From positions 10,320,001 to 10,384,000 of the forward strand of contig JADLSH010000395.1 of NCBI GenBank assembly GCA_016169945.1: a DNA stretch of 64,000 bases, read 5' to 3'. Position numbers and translations under genes: made by a program. Origin of the DNA: Trachythela sp. YZ-2020 (Eukaryota > Cnidaria > Anthozoa > Malacalcyonacea > Clavulariidae). The notes below the pieces were generated by a model. It ran no database searches, was not told where the DNA came from, and saw only the letters and a list, made by a program, of their open reading frames with translations. Below, one piece after another: positions 31,412 through 43,231 of this stretch; the stretch's first letter is position 1; each line of letters opens with the position of its first letter.

Positions 31412-33140
31412 TTCATTTTTGCTGACAAAACTAGGAATATTTATGAAACCTCGCTCGACACATACAACAAGCTCTTACATGACAACATCACAAAAACATA
31501 TAAGCATGGATCCGAGGACTCTATAGATGAAATTGATTCAGAACTAAAAAACATTTCGAACAATTTAGGAATAGGCGACAAAATTGAAAAACGCGAAGCA
31601 TTTATATCTTTAAAAGATCACAAAGAAAATTTCGAAAACAATCCAAAATGTCGATTAATTAATCCCGCTAAAAGCGAATCCGGAAAAAATAAGCAAAGTT
31701 ATTTTGGACAAAATTTAATTCTAATTTGAGACAAAAACTGGATTTAAATCAATGGAGGAATACAAAACAAGTTATTCAGTGGTTTGGCAATATAAAAGAT
31801 AAGGACAGACGCAGTTTTATTTCGTTTGACATTGTCGATTTCTACCCATCCATTTCTGAAAAACTATTGGACCAAGCTTTATGTCAAATTTGGCTACTAT
31901 ACCTAAAAACGATATTTCAACAATAAAACACGCTAGAAAATCTCTCCTTTTCAATACCGGAATTTCATGGATAAAAAAAGATAGCAAGAGTTTGTTTGAC
32001 TTACCATGGGCAGTTTCGACGGCGCAGAAATTTGCGAGTTAGTAGGCCTTTTCATTTTAAACCACCTGAGTAAAAAATTTGGCAAAGAAAGCATCGGCCT
32101 ATATAGAGATGACGGTTTGGCTATTATAAAAAGTAAATCAGCAAGTTTAGCAGACAAAACAAGGAAAGACCTCCACAAAATTTTCGAGCAGTTTGACCTA
32201 AAAATTACCGCCGAATCAAATTTACGTATAGCAAACTTTTTAGATGTAGCTTTCGACCTTAACAATGGAAAATATAGGCCCTATAGGAAGCCCAATGACG
32301 ATCCACTATACATAAATATGCACTCTAATCACCCACCGAGCATCACAAGGCAACTACCTGCATTAATTAACAAGCGCATCGCACTGCTTTCATCAGATGA
32401 GCAAACTTTTCAGGAATCTGCACCCATATATCAGAACGCACTTAGGCATAGCAACTTTAATCATGAACTTAGCTACACTCAGCACACACCGCAAAAAACA
32501 ACGCAGGAATAGACAACGCAACATCATTTGGTTCAACCCACCATTTAGCAAGAGTGTTAGCACAAACATGGGACGTAATTTCCTTAGTCTAATTGACAAG
32601 CATTTTCCACCGCACCACAAGCTACATAAAATTTTTAACAGAAATACAGTTAAAGTAAGCTATAGCTGCATGAACAATATTAAGTCAGTAATCACTAAAC
32701 ACAATGCACGCATATCTAGAAATAACAAGCCACAGGAGAGGGACACTACCAATTGCAGTTGTAGAAAAAACACCATTTGCCCGCTTCAAAAACAATGCAT
32801 GACTAGGGACATAGTATACAAAGCAACAGTCACAGTAAGCAACACAAACACAAACACAATAAAAAATTACATTGGCATGACTGCAACCACATTCAAAGAG
32901 CGATTGGCCAACCACACTAAATCTTTTCAGCATAAAAAGCATGCAAATGACACGGAACTTTCGAAATATATTTGGACATTGAAAGAAAACAATAAGGATT
33001 TCAGTATTAATTGGCAAATTTTAAAACATTCTATTTCGTATACAGGAGGATCAAAACGATGCAATTTATGTTTAGAAGAAAAAAATTGTATTTTGAAAGA
33101 AAAAAACAAGGATTGTTTACTCAACAAAGAGCTGAAATAA
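31412..33140 (+). pseudogene. PLE reverse transcriptase and GIY-YIG endonuclease, frameshifted
   Basis: Readable blocks: FIFADKTRNIYETSLDTYNK, AFISLKDHKENFENNPKCRL (fingers), SFISFDIVDFYPSISEK (motif A, catalytic Asp), then after frame changes MGSFDGAEICELVGLFILNH, LYRDDGLAIIKS (motif C), and from 32397 NIIWFNPPFSKSVSTNMGRN and YIGMTATTFKERLANHTKSF (GIY-YIG) to a stop at 33140. A one-base deletion at about 32003 and a further shift at about 32500 break it. Closely related to the left copy. Confidence 0.85.
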
Positions 33141-33269
33141 TTTCACGATGTCGTCATCGTAAATAATTTCTCGTAAACAACGCAAACAAAGCCATGCATG
33201 CACACATTGTCTCCCACACACACCCCCACGCCCCGGCAGGAAGCATATAAGCGGTCATTTCTTTCGATA

Positions 33270-33323
33270 CTTGTAAACTGCCTGATGATTCTTTTACAGA
33301 TGAAACAGCCTGTTGCAGACAAG
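33270..33323 (+). ncRNA. Second-type hammerhead motif in right PLE 3' region
   Basis: CTTGT (33270-33274) and CTGC (33278-33281) pair with ACAAG (33319-33323) and GCAG (33315-33318), separated by an AAA bulge. The core CTGATGA lies at 33282-33288, GAA at 33302-33304, stem III is ACA/TGT (33305-33307 with 33311-33313), and cleavage is predicted after T33314. Stem II is only TCT/AGA above a T.T mismatch, so activity is uncertain. The mirrored partner lies at 29960-30012. Confidence 0.68.
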
Positions 33324-33899
33324 TTTTGAGGTAAGCGAAAATCTATAATTTGCTCTAACTATATGTTGTCGAGCACTCTTTGCGTTTCGTAGACCTAAAC
33401 CTACACGTATATATACATATATATATACATCGATTGGTGCAGTTTTGATTAGAATTTTGCCATAGGTTTAATCTGGAAATTCTGTTTCTTTAATAAAACT
33501 GACCCTGCCAATGCAACACTTGGCAAGAAACTGCATGTTTTCATGTTTTCATGTTTACAGTTACTGCAAGTTAAAAGAAAGGAATAGGGGCTCTTGCTTT
33601 CCACTCTTCTAATAACTACTGCAAATTGAATTTGGCAATGTTTTCCTCATCACATTTCCTCAAAATTGATGGCTTTGATCTGGAACAAAGATGGTTAACT
33701 TTGCTAGATAGCAAATTTAGAACCATCTTTTCTGTATCCTTGGTGACCAAGTTCCTCAGCATCCTTTCTCTGTTTATATATCTATCCTGGAGCTTCCTTT
33801 AGAAAATCTGTAGGTACAGCCCTTACCGCTTCACTGTTTGACATCCCATTACCTGCTACATCGTAATGTTGGTTGATTCTGCACAACAACATCCAATCA

Positions 33900-34840
33900 T
33901 CAACTCGTCATTATGATCAATTTAACTTTCCCATCATCAATGCGCAGCGTGAACCATTTCTGATTCAATAGAATACCTCTAAACACATTCTCTTCACCAA
34001 AATCAGTCTGAATAAACAAATAATAAGTGTTAATAAACATGTCATCGCTCTCGTCCTGATTATCCCACACATTTGATGATTTACCTTGCTGTGGCTTAAA
34101 CTTTCTAAGCTGATCTTTGCAGTATTTTACAAAATCAGGACCACCAGGATTGGCTGAAACCTTTGGAAATGTCCTGACAATGTACGGATTTGCTTGTTTG
34201 GTCAACTCGCCCCTGACTTTAGTGTACTGCGACACATATTGCATCAAATTCAACTGAGACAACCCAGTATACCTACTTCTCAATGCTGTACGCTCTCCAT
34301 AATCTTCTAGAACAGATTTCTGAAGTACCTCGTCTCCTCGATTTTCTGCATCAAGATGTTTTCTAAAGAAATAGTAACAAAAATATATGTGCAGCCTACC
34401 AATGGCAGACTAAGTAACATATGTGCAGTTTCTTGGGCTGCCATACCTCTATCTCCAGTAACTTGGGTCATAGCTTTCTTGATGGCTGAAGACACTTGGT
34501 CATCATTCTGTAATGAGGATACAACAGCTTTTAGTATTTCAGAGGCAGATTTTGATCGTGGATCTCCTTTCGCAGCATACTTGGCCATGTATCTTGCATA
34601 TGCCTTCTCATCTACAATAACCTGCAAAAGGGCATTGCCCCCCCCCCCCCCTGTTATGGGAATTTAGCCATTTTCGTCATTTTTTTGGTGTGTAACTCAG
34701 ACCCTATAGACTTATTCTTCTTACCTACAATCTCGTAAGTTAGTGTTGTTGTATCTTGTAATCTCCTCCAGTGTTCATCTGCCATGTCTTCATTCACTGT
34801 TGGCACCAGCCAGTCCACATAGGCAGGTTAAAATTTAAAG
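33900..34840 (-). pseudogene. Helitron fragment, Rep end and spacer domain
   Basis: 34627-34307 encodes AYARYMAKYAAKGDPRS, the two-tyrosine active-site block of Helitron Rep (Y-M-A-K-Y), then GDRGMAAQETAHMLLSLPLV. 34283-33900 continues VRTFPKVSANPGGPDFVKYC and KDQLRKFKPQQGKSSN, parallel to 25715-25191. A splice-like or frameshifted join lies at about 34290-34350. Upstream (34840-34730) the frame reads VDWLVPTVNEDMADEHWRRL, which I cannot place. It is a different, more diverged Helitron than the 20.5-28.6 kb copy, and its helicase is absent. Confidence 0.65.
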
Positions 34841-34849
34841 AAAGTGCTC

Positions 34850-35500
34850 TCAGTAAAAGTCAAGGGGCATTTGTGGGTAAAAGTTAGGAACTGCTTTAGC
34901 TTTGATATTTTGGCCTTGCTAACACACAAATTCAACGGTTTCTAATTCTAATTCAAATTAATGAAATTTAGCACCTAATTTTCAGTTTAAAAATATCTAG
35001 TTTTGCGCATGCACAGTTATTTTAACTTTCGCTGTGCGGTTTTATTTTACATTTGAAGATAGTTATATAAATAGCAAACGCTTGTCATTAAAATGTTTAA
35101 ATAAGCTAGCATAAACGATGGTGGCAATGATTATTTTTTCGCCATCGTTTCATGTGGAAGCATGCAATTTAAAATAATTTCACTGGGTATTTTCAATGGC
35201 TTAGTGTATCCATGATGTAGTAAGTGCAATTTTGTTTTCACTGAAGGAATGGGCCCATTTTGTAGATAAGAGTACGTCTCTTTCTTAGAGTAAACAAACA
35301 TAAACAATATAATTAAGCTAGGATGTCCATAAACCCTGCGAATGATGGAGAATTACAGCAATGTACTTCATGTAATCCAAGCGATGTGGTTAATTACGGA
35401 TATACGTATTACATTATTATATACCTCCCCCCAAGTCTTTAATGATTGGAGTGGAACAAGGTCATTAAATACTGCAACTGAAACAATATTAACCTAGTGT
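34850..35500. other. AT-rich stretch without recognisable genes
   Basis: I see no conserved coding or structured repeat between the Helitron fragment and the LTR-element remnant. Confidence 0.4.
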
Positions 35501-36419
35501 ATCTGTAATACTAAAGGGCGACATAGCTTTGGTTGGACTGGGGTGAATTTGCGTAGGAATTTCCGATTCCAGATTGTAACTCTGTTACAGATTGATCGGT
35601 ATTGGAGTACTGTGCATTGTAGGCCATCTGTGTTGAGGATACTGTTAGGACCGGTATTGTGGTTATCAGGGGCTTGACTGTTTTGACGCTAACTTTCGTC
35701 ATGGCAGTTGGAGTGGGGATGCGCTACGGATGTCAGATGATGGTGGACTGCCCAAGTCTTCAGGAAATCTTGTGTTGACACAGCCGTAAATTCAGGATCG
35801 CCGTTCCGTCGCTAACTCCTCCAGGATTCCAAATGTGCAACGTAGGCACTTGATTAATCTGGTTACACCATCTTGAGAATGCTCTATTATTGGCCAGTTG
35901 GAGATGACCCCTTGGTGGGTGGAGTAGAGTATGGATAAGAGTGACCTCGAAGTGATGGGGGTATGATGATGCGATGTTTGTATTAGACGATGCCGTCCAC
36001 TGTATAGAGGTAATCGCGAAACTGGTAAAATTCTTGTAACTCCGGTAGAAGTTGTTAGCAAAATGCGGGGAAACCCTTATAATGGTAGAAAGGACCCGTG
36101 GTTTTGTTGCTAGCTGTTGCCATTTGGACACGGTCCAATGTTATTGCCATCGAGTTGGTAGATTTAATGCAATCGAGTTGGTGGATGTTGATGAGGTTGC
36201 GTCGGGCTCTGTGGTGCGGATGCCGGCCTGGAGGGATTGGCTGAACAGGGGCATATGAGGACTGGCGTCGACGTTGCCCACATCGTCGGGGATGTGCATG
36301 GTTTCACTGTGAGGGCCTCATCTTCAATGGGTGCATAGCGTGACTAAGCGATGTGAGTGAACCTACTTCTGACCAAGGTGATCCTGACCAAAGTGATCCT
36401 GACTCAACAGTGTCCTGAC

Positions 36420-37129
36420 CAAAGACAAACTTATCTGGGTTGAGGATTATGCCATTCTTACTGCAGGTGTCAAGCCAGTCAATTGCTTGGAAAAAACTAC
36501 CTTCAATGCTGTCTGCCCACAGGAGTGTGTCATCAATGCATTGTTTTGTCTTGGATATCCGAGATGATCTCATCAAAACGGCGAGAAAAGCCATCCCCGG
36601 AGGCAATGTACCCTTGTGGCATGGTCTTGTAACAATATCTTCTCCAGAAGGTAATTAAGGTGCTGAAATGATGGTCGTCGGGGTGTATGGCAACACTATG
36701 GTCGCCGTTCCAGCAATTGAAGATGGGTTTTTTCTTGTTGTGGGGCACATATCTTGCTTGGTGGAATGGGCTTTGGGTGTGGTGTGTCTCGCGGGTGGCG
36801 TGTAGGTTTAAGGCTTGGAGGTCAACTGTATGGCGTGGTTGGCCATTCTTTTTAGCACAGATAACCATTCTGTGACACCAAGTGACAGGTTCACCGATTG
36901 GCACTGGTTCAAGGACACCTAATGCCACATCCCGATCAAAGCCAATGTCCTCTTGCCAATGACGTGGCACTGGGATTGGAGTGTGCCATGGGGGTAGTCT
37001 GTGGGTTGACCATAAGGCGCATTGGTGGGCCATGCATAAGCTGGAGGGTCTGATGTTTGCATGTGTTGAAGGTACTGGAAGCATAGTAGTCAAGGGGCCA
37101 CTGTTGGAGAAGTGCACGGTTATCTTCAT
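36420..37129 (-). pseudogene. Reverse transcriptase of the Gypsy-like remnant
   Basis: Contains CHRMVICAKKNGQPRHTVDL (fingers, VDL), SVAIHPDDHHFSTLITFWRR and CYKTMPQGYIASGDGFSRRF, then after a shift CIDDTLLWADSIEGSFFQAI with IDD as the catalytic motif C, and ILNPDKFVFGQDTVE. After about 36420 it collapses into 15-bp repeats (GACCAAGGTGATCCT variants, 36367-36415) and the RNase H and thumb are gone. Confidence 0.7.
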
Positions 37130-37690
37130 CAGCAGGGTAGGGTAACTTTGTAGGTTGGGGTGTAGGGGCTTGCGGATGTAGTAACGGATGCTGGAAGTGT
37201 AGTTATGGGTGACGACTCGCCTTTCGTGGGAAACTTCTCAGAAATCATGACAAGGGTGACACAAGCTTCTCGGCTGAGGAATAATCTTTCAGAGTCACTG
37301 GTCACATAAATGACCTGTCTAGTTTCTAGTGTTTCACCTGAGGATATTGATCCCTTGGATATTGATATCCTCGCACCAAGGATATTGATCCCGTTGTTAT
37401 TCGCAGCAAACATGCACATGGAGACTTGGGATAAGATCTTTCTTTTTTCAAGAGGCCAAATCTTTGGACAATCTTCAAGCTGGCTAGGCAAGTTTTACAC
37501 CCTGTGTTGGCCATAACAGGTATTTCAAGTGTTTTGCCATAACAGGTATTTCAAGTGTTTTGCCATAACAGGTATTTCAAGTGTTTTGCCACGTGTGTTT
37601 GGTGGGGAAAAACCAATGGTCTTGTAGTCATCTGGACGCAACGTGCTTGTCAGTGTAATGAAGGGTTGGGGTTTGGAGGATTGGCTTACC
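37129..37690 (-). pseudogene. Aspartic protease region of the Gypsy-like remnant
   Basis: The expected active-site D-T-G reads A-N-T-G-C (MANTGCKTCLASLKIVQRFG), so the catalytic Asp appears to be Asn. It continues in another frame as MCMFAANNNGINILGARISI and RQVIYVTSDSERLFLSREAC. Directly upstream on the minus strand is a 26-bp tandem triplication that also shifts the frame. Confidence 0.6.
37513..37590 (-). repeat. 26-bp tandem repeat, three copies
   Basis: ATAACAGGTATTTCAAGTGT plus TTTGCC repeated three times without mismatch, inside the protease-gag junction of the Gypsy-like remnant. 26 is not a multiple of three, so each extra copy shifts the frame. Confidence 0.9.
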
Positions 37691-38187
37691 TACCAGTTGT
37701 TCAGTTGGTTGTAGAGGTGGTGGTCCAAAGAAATGGAGCAAGAGGTCGAGCAGAGTGAATCGAATATGGCACCTTCTTTATCCTTGTCATGATCTCTGGT
37801 GGGGAATTGTGGTTTCAGTTTCCTTTTCTGCTGGCAGGTAGACTCCAGGTGGTTTGGTCGACCATGATGTCCGTATAGGCAGGGCATGCGTTCTTGTGAA
37901 TGGTTTTGGTGACACGTTACCATGACCCTGTTGGCCGCAATAGTAGCATGTGTCTTTTGTGTTGAGGTGTTCGGACTTGAGTTCTTCATGAGACTGTGTG
38001 AGCCATTCACTGATTGGGCTTCTTGGAGACGGTCAGCAGATCGTTTCCCTGCTTCTTTGGCCTCAATTAATTGAAATACTTCTTCCAAGGACATGTTTTG
38101 GTTTTTGTCTCCCAAGAGGTCCAGTTGGATTTCATGGTCTGCTATGCCACAGGTCACAATGTCTCGCAGGATATGTTTAGTGTAATT
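37690..38187 (-). pseudogene. Gag C-terminal part of the Gypsy-like remnant
   Basis: Reads DIVTCGIADHEIQLDLLGDK, LEEVFQLIEAKEAGKRSADR, then CHQNHSQERMPCLYGHHGRPNHLESTC in which a Cys/His pattern resembles a damaged zinc knuckle, and QQKRKLKP. The sequence stops being element-like at about 38187, marking truncation. Confidence 0.6.
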
Positions 38188-38529
38188 AACCTCTGGTTAC
38201 CCCAGGTTTAGTGTAATTAACCCCCAGTACCTATAGTTAGGCGCTTAATCTTTTCAACTTTGCATGATTGTGCGAGGGCAGGAGGGTTTGTGTGTGCCCC
38301 CTTGGAATGGACTGTTATCATGATTACAGCGAGTTTGTCAGAGATATCTTCGGTCTCGAAAGGGCAGCCAAGGAATGGGCACTTGGTTTTAGGCATCGTT
38401 GTAGGTTGGTTGCGTCAGATTTTGTAGGAAAAATCATTGTTTTTCATACCTTTTGTAAAATCCAAGAGGGTGGCTACGGTTTGCCAGTTGAGGTTTCTTC
38501 TATATTTCTAGTTTTATACAAGGGAATCT

Positions 38530-40169
38530 TTGCAATGTAGAAAGCAGATTGGAGAAGTCAGTGATGTTATAAATCGTCTGGATGAAGTGTTTGGTGGTAA
38601 TTGTACAATGCATAATATTAAATGGCACAAGCAATGTTACAGATATTTTACCGAAAAGGCGAGAATTGAGCAAGTCTCAACGAAGCTAAAGAAACAATCA
38701 CAGGAAGAGCAGAAACCCACACACAGCAATCAAGATGGAAATCTCAGTGGAAATAGCAGTAAAGAGAGAAATTTTCAGGCTCAATTCAGCCAGTCAATTG
38801 GGATCAGTGTATTTTTTGTCAGTCGGAGAACCCTAAATATAATGACATTCTCAATGAGTAAACAGATCCTGGAATCTGCTTATCTTCATCACAAGCTCTC
38901 TGTGTGCCTAGCTGGTGTCGACAACCTCATTGCAGCTGAAGGAAAATATCATTTAGTTTGTTTGAGAGCATTCGAGCAATTGTCCTCAAAAACGAAATAA
39001 GAGTGCATGGACACAGACCTTGCTTTTTCATGGCTATGCAAAGAATTCGAGCGTGGAGCAGAGCAGGGTCATATATTCCAACTAATAGAGGTGTGGAATA
39101 GGTATGTGGAGCTTGCTGAAGAATTGGCCATTGGAATTCCTCAATCATTCATTACTAGGAAAGCAACATTCAAAGAAAAACGTGAAAGCAAAGTTGGTGC
39201 CATCAATGGGGAAAAATGGACAGCCAAACATGTTGGGCAAACAAGTATGCTTCACCAGGCTACAAGATCCAAAGATCTAGTAAATGTGTTTCACCAAGCA
39301 GGTCACTGCCTTAGTTACAAGCAACTACTGAAAATTGATACTGCCCTGGCAAAGAATACATTGAAGTCAACGGATCCCAGAAGTGGTGCAGTCATACCAG
39401 AGAACTTCGTTCTGAATACATTTATTCACTTTACAGCAGATAATATTGATATTCTGGATGAATCACTAGAGAGGAAGAACACTTTCCATGCCACACAAAT
39501 GGCTGCATATCAAATGAGTGACAACAGAAATCAGGATCCACTCGTTGCAGTTGAGATATCTGCTGCTGAAACTTTAAAAGTTCCAGAAATCCTGCAAGAT
39601 GTCACTCCTGCTAGAATCATTGAAGGACAAACAAAACCCATTTTTCAAAAGCCAGTCACCCTCGATCTTTTTGAGAGTGACAACAACCAATCAGAAGTGC
39701 AATGAAAAGCAGAGGCTACATATCAAGCATTCTTTGTTCATCGTCAAGAATGCACTAAAAAACCTGGATGGACAATTTTCAACAAGAACCATTCCACCAC
39801 TAACCCAACCGAAACATCTATCGGACACATGCCAATTATTCTTGTCCCTGTCCACAAGTTAGATACACTAAACACTATTACCGTAGACCAAGCACTGTAT
39901 TACAAGTTGACAGAACTCAACTGTTCGGTGGTTTACACATCTTGATGAGTTTCCTCAAGGTAATTGGAAAGCATATGTCTGGAAGAGGGTTGTATGAAAC
40001 GTGGATAAAAAATGGCTTACTTGGAGAAGGAGCAGCAGAGTTAGTGTTTTCTGTCAAGGCTTATAGTAAAGCAATGCATGCCCATAAGATAACTATCCAA
40101 GCCCAGGCTTTCGGGCTATTTCTTCATCCCTTCCGCTTCCGGCACAGTTTTCTTAATTTCTATGGCTAA
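38530..40169 (+). pseudogene. Unclassified multi-copy gene family, disrupted
   Basis: Frame 38530-39705 (with an in-frame TAA at 38998-39000) includes NIKWHKQCYRYFTEKARIEQ, IMTFSMSKQILESAYLHHKL and LAFSWLCKEFERGAEQGHIF, then FIHFTADNIDILDESLERKN and TFHATQMAAYQ. After frame changes it continues IGHMPIILVPVHKLDTLNTI, VDQALYYKLTELN and, at 39942-40169, MSFLKVIGKHMSGRGLYETW and KAYSKAMHAHKITIQAQAF. I recall the same block order in many uncharacterised invertebrate proteins, apparently repetitive. No nuclease motif is evident, so I do not assign a transposon class. Confidence 0.5.
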
Positions 40170-40534
40170 TGAGAATAGCCCAGAAAAGATCCGTTTCCAA
40201 CTTTTACCAATAAATGCTGTTGCAAGTTGTTTTTCATAAATCGGAACCTGTCTAACATACCTTCATTGAAAAAATATAATAAACATAGAAACTATAATAA
40301 TAAACATCATTCTACTCTCTGTATTCTAAAACGATACTGACTGGTGTGTATTAAATGGGGAAGGATGTAATGAATCCCAACACTACAAACGTTTAATATT
40401 TTTCATGCAAGATTCACAGTTTTTTAATTTCACACTATATAAACCCTTAGATTCCAACTCCAATGAAACCTTCAAATTGGGCTATTACATTTAATATCCA
40501 CATGCCCCCCTCTCTAGGACCTCCCTGTTTCACT

Positions 40535-40720
40535 ATTTGACCCCCTCTGGAAATTTAAAAAATTCCCCCCTTGGAAATTCTCTCTCAAAACCCCCTAGGA
40601 AAGACGTTTTGCCTCGTCTGGAATAGTCTTGAGCCCCCTCTGGCAAGGCTTGACATGTATTTTGGAAATGAGAACCCCTCTGGAAATAATTTACCTCACA
40701 AAAAGATTTCAACATTCTAT
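40535..40720. repeat. Degenerate CCCCCTCTGGAAA repeats
   Basis: At least six variants of a C-run followed by CTTGGAAA or TCTGGAAA at irregular spacing. No coding potential. Confidence 0.5.
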
Positions 40721-40740
40721 GTGTGTGCCATTCTGAAATA

Positions 40741-41260
40741 TTAACTACTAACTTCCACACGAAAGGCCTTGCTCGAAACGTCAAAGTTCTCATTGTATTT
40801 TTTCAACACAAGGTTCTCCATTCTTGACATATTCTCTTCCATATCAGTTATATATTTTTTGAGCATTTTAACTCTGTCAAGATTTTTACCGACTGTTTGG
40901 TTAGCTTTGGGTGTTGCCTGACATGCCCCAGAGGAAAGTTTGGCTTCCAATTCATGTTCAAGTACATTGGCTTTTTCCTTTCTCCAACGTTTGTTGATGT
41001 ATTCATGAGATAGGTTCCTTGAATGTGAAAGTTTCTTCACCTCCTGGTTCCAGAACTCTCTCTGTTGTTTCTCATAACCCACTGCTGTATCTATTTCCTG
41101 TGGACTGCTGTTTGAAATCTTGATCCCCTTAACCTCCCATGGTTTAGGACTCCGCATAAACAAAATCACTGTCATTCGGGGAGTTTTATCTTTCTGGGTG
41201 CAACTCGACACAAACATCAGGTAACTTTTTAGAGCATTTGACAGCACTCTGCTCTCCTAA
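40741..41260 (-). CDS. Hypothetical protein fragment, helical
   Basis: An open frame of 168 codons with MRSPKPWEVKGIKISNSSPQ, EKQQREFWNQEVKKLSHSRN, NKRWRKEKANVLEHELEAKL and a C-terminal helix KYITDMEENMSRMENLVLKK. No family recognised. The frame continues upstream of the listed Met as readable sequence (VAVPDESLKSQILHAKNTAIN to about 41335), interrupted by one TAA at about 41260. Confidence 0.35.
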
Positions 41261-41529
41261 TTTATTGCTGTGTTCTTCGCATGCAAAATTTGTGATTTAA
41301 GGCTTTCATCGGGAACGGCAACATCTACTTTCCACGTTGTTTCACTGTCCACGTCTTCACTTCCACTGTAATCCTCGAGGTAATCCTTACTCAATGTTTC
41401 ATTTGTCCATAGCACTGTACTGGTGTCTGGTTCACTGTCTTCACTGTGGCTCTCTTCATTTTTGCCTGTTGTTGCAGGAAGCTAATACAGTTGTCACATC
41501 TTTTAGTTTTACTAAGTTTTCCTGATATT

Positions 41530-43030
41530 CTGAGATTTGAACACCATGAAATTTAAAACGATAATTAGAACCTGTGCACTCAAATCCGTCCTTTTCCAGC
41601 TGCAAGCGCAACTCAGACAAACTGTTATTTTAAATAAAGTAAGGAATAACAAAAACCAAATTGTTTTCTTTGAATATTTGCACTACAGACATTTTGTTAA
41701 TCGTTATATTATACTTCTATTTTTAAAGAGCTGAGTGTATATATTTGTAAGTAATTTCCTAGTATAAAAGTGTTACTATTTTTAGTTGCACATTACAGGT
41801 TTAATTTTATTCCGAGGCAATAATTCCGTCTGTATTTACAACAAAATATTTACATAATCAACTCACTATTCTGAAAGTTGAAGTATCGAATTACTTATTT
41901 TAGAGTCACATAATATCCGGTGTTCTGTTGTGAGGAATATTCATTAGGACATTATATTGCTCTTGCAACCAACGTGAACAAATTGCAAATTAAATTCACA
42001 ATTACCAGGTTTGTAAACAAAGCAGCTAGCAACGGGTTTTATAAACCTGGAACTTTTTGCACTGGTTAAAAATTGCTCAGAGCAATCTCTCTATCAAAAT
42101 TGCAATACCCAGTATGTTGGCACAATAATTCTCCATAAGAACATGAGAACACCGGGTATTCCTTCAAAATATTAACGTCCGCATATTTTGTCGTTGAGAG
42201 ACTACTGGTATACTACCGGGGGAGGGTAATAATTTCAATGTATTCTCAATGCAATTTGATGTATTTTCGATGTAAGTTTATAGCTGTGGGGTGCAGGAAA
42301 CACACAATCCTTAGGGTAACTTTATATATACAGACAATTACATTCACTGCATAAATAAGCTAAGTAATAGCTGGAGAATTAAAATATAGGTACAAAAATT
42401 ATAAAACCTTGTGCACAGAGTGCATGATATGCTTGATACTTGTGGGATTTCCCCTGAGTGAGGTGAGACAGTTGCAACTTTATAGCACTTTATTATTTTA
42501 TAAACATGAGAATATAACTTGTTTTGTTAATTACGACTCTTTGTTTTGTTACTAGAGGTTAGTTTAGTTTTGCTTCTTCAGGTTAATAGATGACAGAAAC
42601 GAGAGAAACAATCATTTTCAAGTGTAAAAATGTATATAGTATTATACTAATACAATTGAAATCACAACTGCTGTCAAATGTCAATACTCTACATATCAGA
42701 CATGTATTAATTTTAGTCCATAGTCAGACATTTATAGTCATCTGATAATCGATACACATGCAGTAGTCTATATATCAATAATGTTTTCCACTTCAATAAA
42801 ACATATCGCAGTCAGGTTTGTTTAAAGTACAATTGAATGAAAGTACTTGACTTATTGTAATAAACTGAACTTTCTGTATAAAAACGCAAAGGATTATATT
42901 TCCAAGTTCCATTCCAAAACGGATGCATACTCTGGGGCGATTGCAGAATGATTCTTTACAATTATTCACTGACGTAACCGTCCATACACGTCTTCAACAA
43001 GCACATTTATTTATTTGTCTTTCAGATCGC
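41530..43030. other. AT-rich stretch without recognisable genes
   Basis: No conserved coding, RNA or element signature is visible. Confidence 0.4.
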
Positions 43031-43225
43031 CTATTTCTTGCATGTAACTAGAACTAACTTCCCGCATAGCTTCGTACATTTTGCAATAAATGCTTCATAA
43101 GCTTTAACCAGATTAGCTTGTGTTTTCTTTAATATTGAAAAATTCACATGTCTGCACAAATCATTGTACATTCTGTTCACTGCTGCATGCGCTCTTTCGA
43201 CATGCTGGAGGTTTTCCATCCTCAA
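43031..43225 (-). CDS. Small ORF, possible retroelement Gag N-terminus
   Basis: Encodes VERAHAAVNRMYNDLCRHVN and LVKAYEAFIAKCTKLCGKLV. The helix-rich L..AY..F..KC pattern recalls N-termini of LTR-element Gag proteins, but without a following element this is weak. Confidence 0.25.
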   Translation of the reverse strand: MRMENLQHVERAHAAVNRMYNDLCRHVNFSILKKTQANLVKAYEAFIAKCTKLCGKLVLVTCKK

Positions 43226-43231
43226 CTTACC

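Larger units (their letters stand above)
31388..33349 (+). mobile_element. Penelope-like element, right copy
   Basis: Begins inside the N-terminal part of the protein at about 31412 and ends with the same 3' UTR as the left copy in mirror image (GAGGTAAGCGAAAATCTATA ends at about 33349). It is longer at the 5' side than the left copy, includes RT motif A, and carries frameshifts at about 31711, 31880 and 32003. After 33349 comes sequence of the retrozyme-like unit at 16587. Confidence 0.85.
35511..38187 (-). mobile_element. Gypsy-like LTR retrotransposon remnant
   Basis: Minus-strand order: gag C-terminal part with zinc knuckle-like region (38187-37690), protease region (37514-37129), RT (37129-36420), and integrase N-terminal pieces (36131-35760). 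No LTRs were recognised and the gag N-terminus and integrase core are missing. The frame is broken by a 26-bp triplication and several shifts. Family placement in Ty3/Gypsy is from recalled motifs. Confidence 0.65.
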
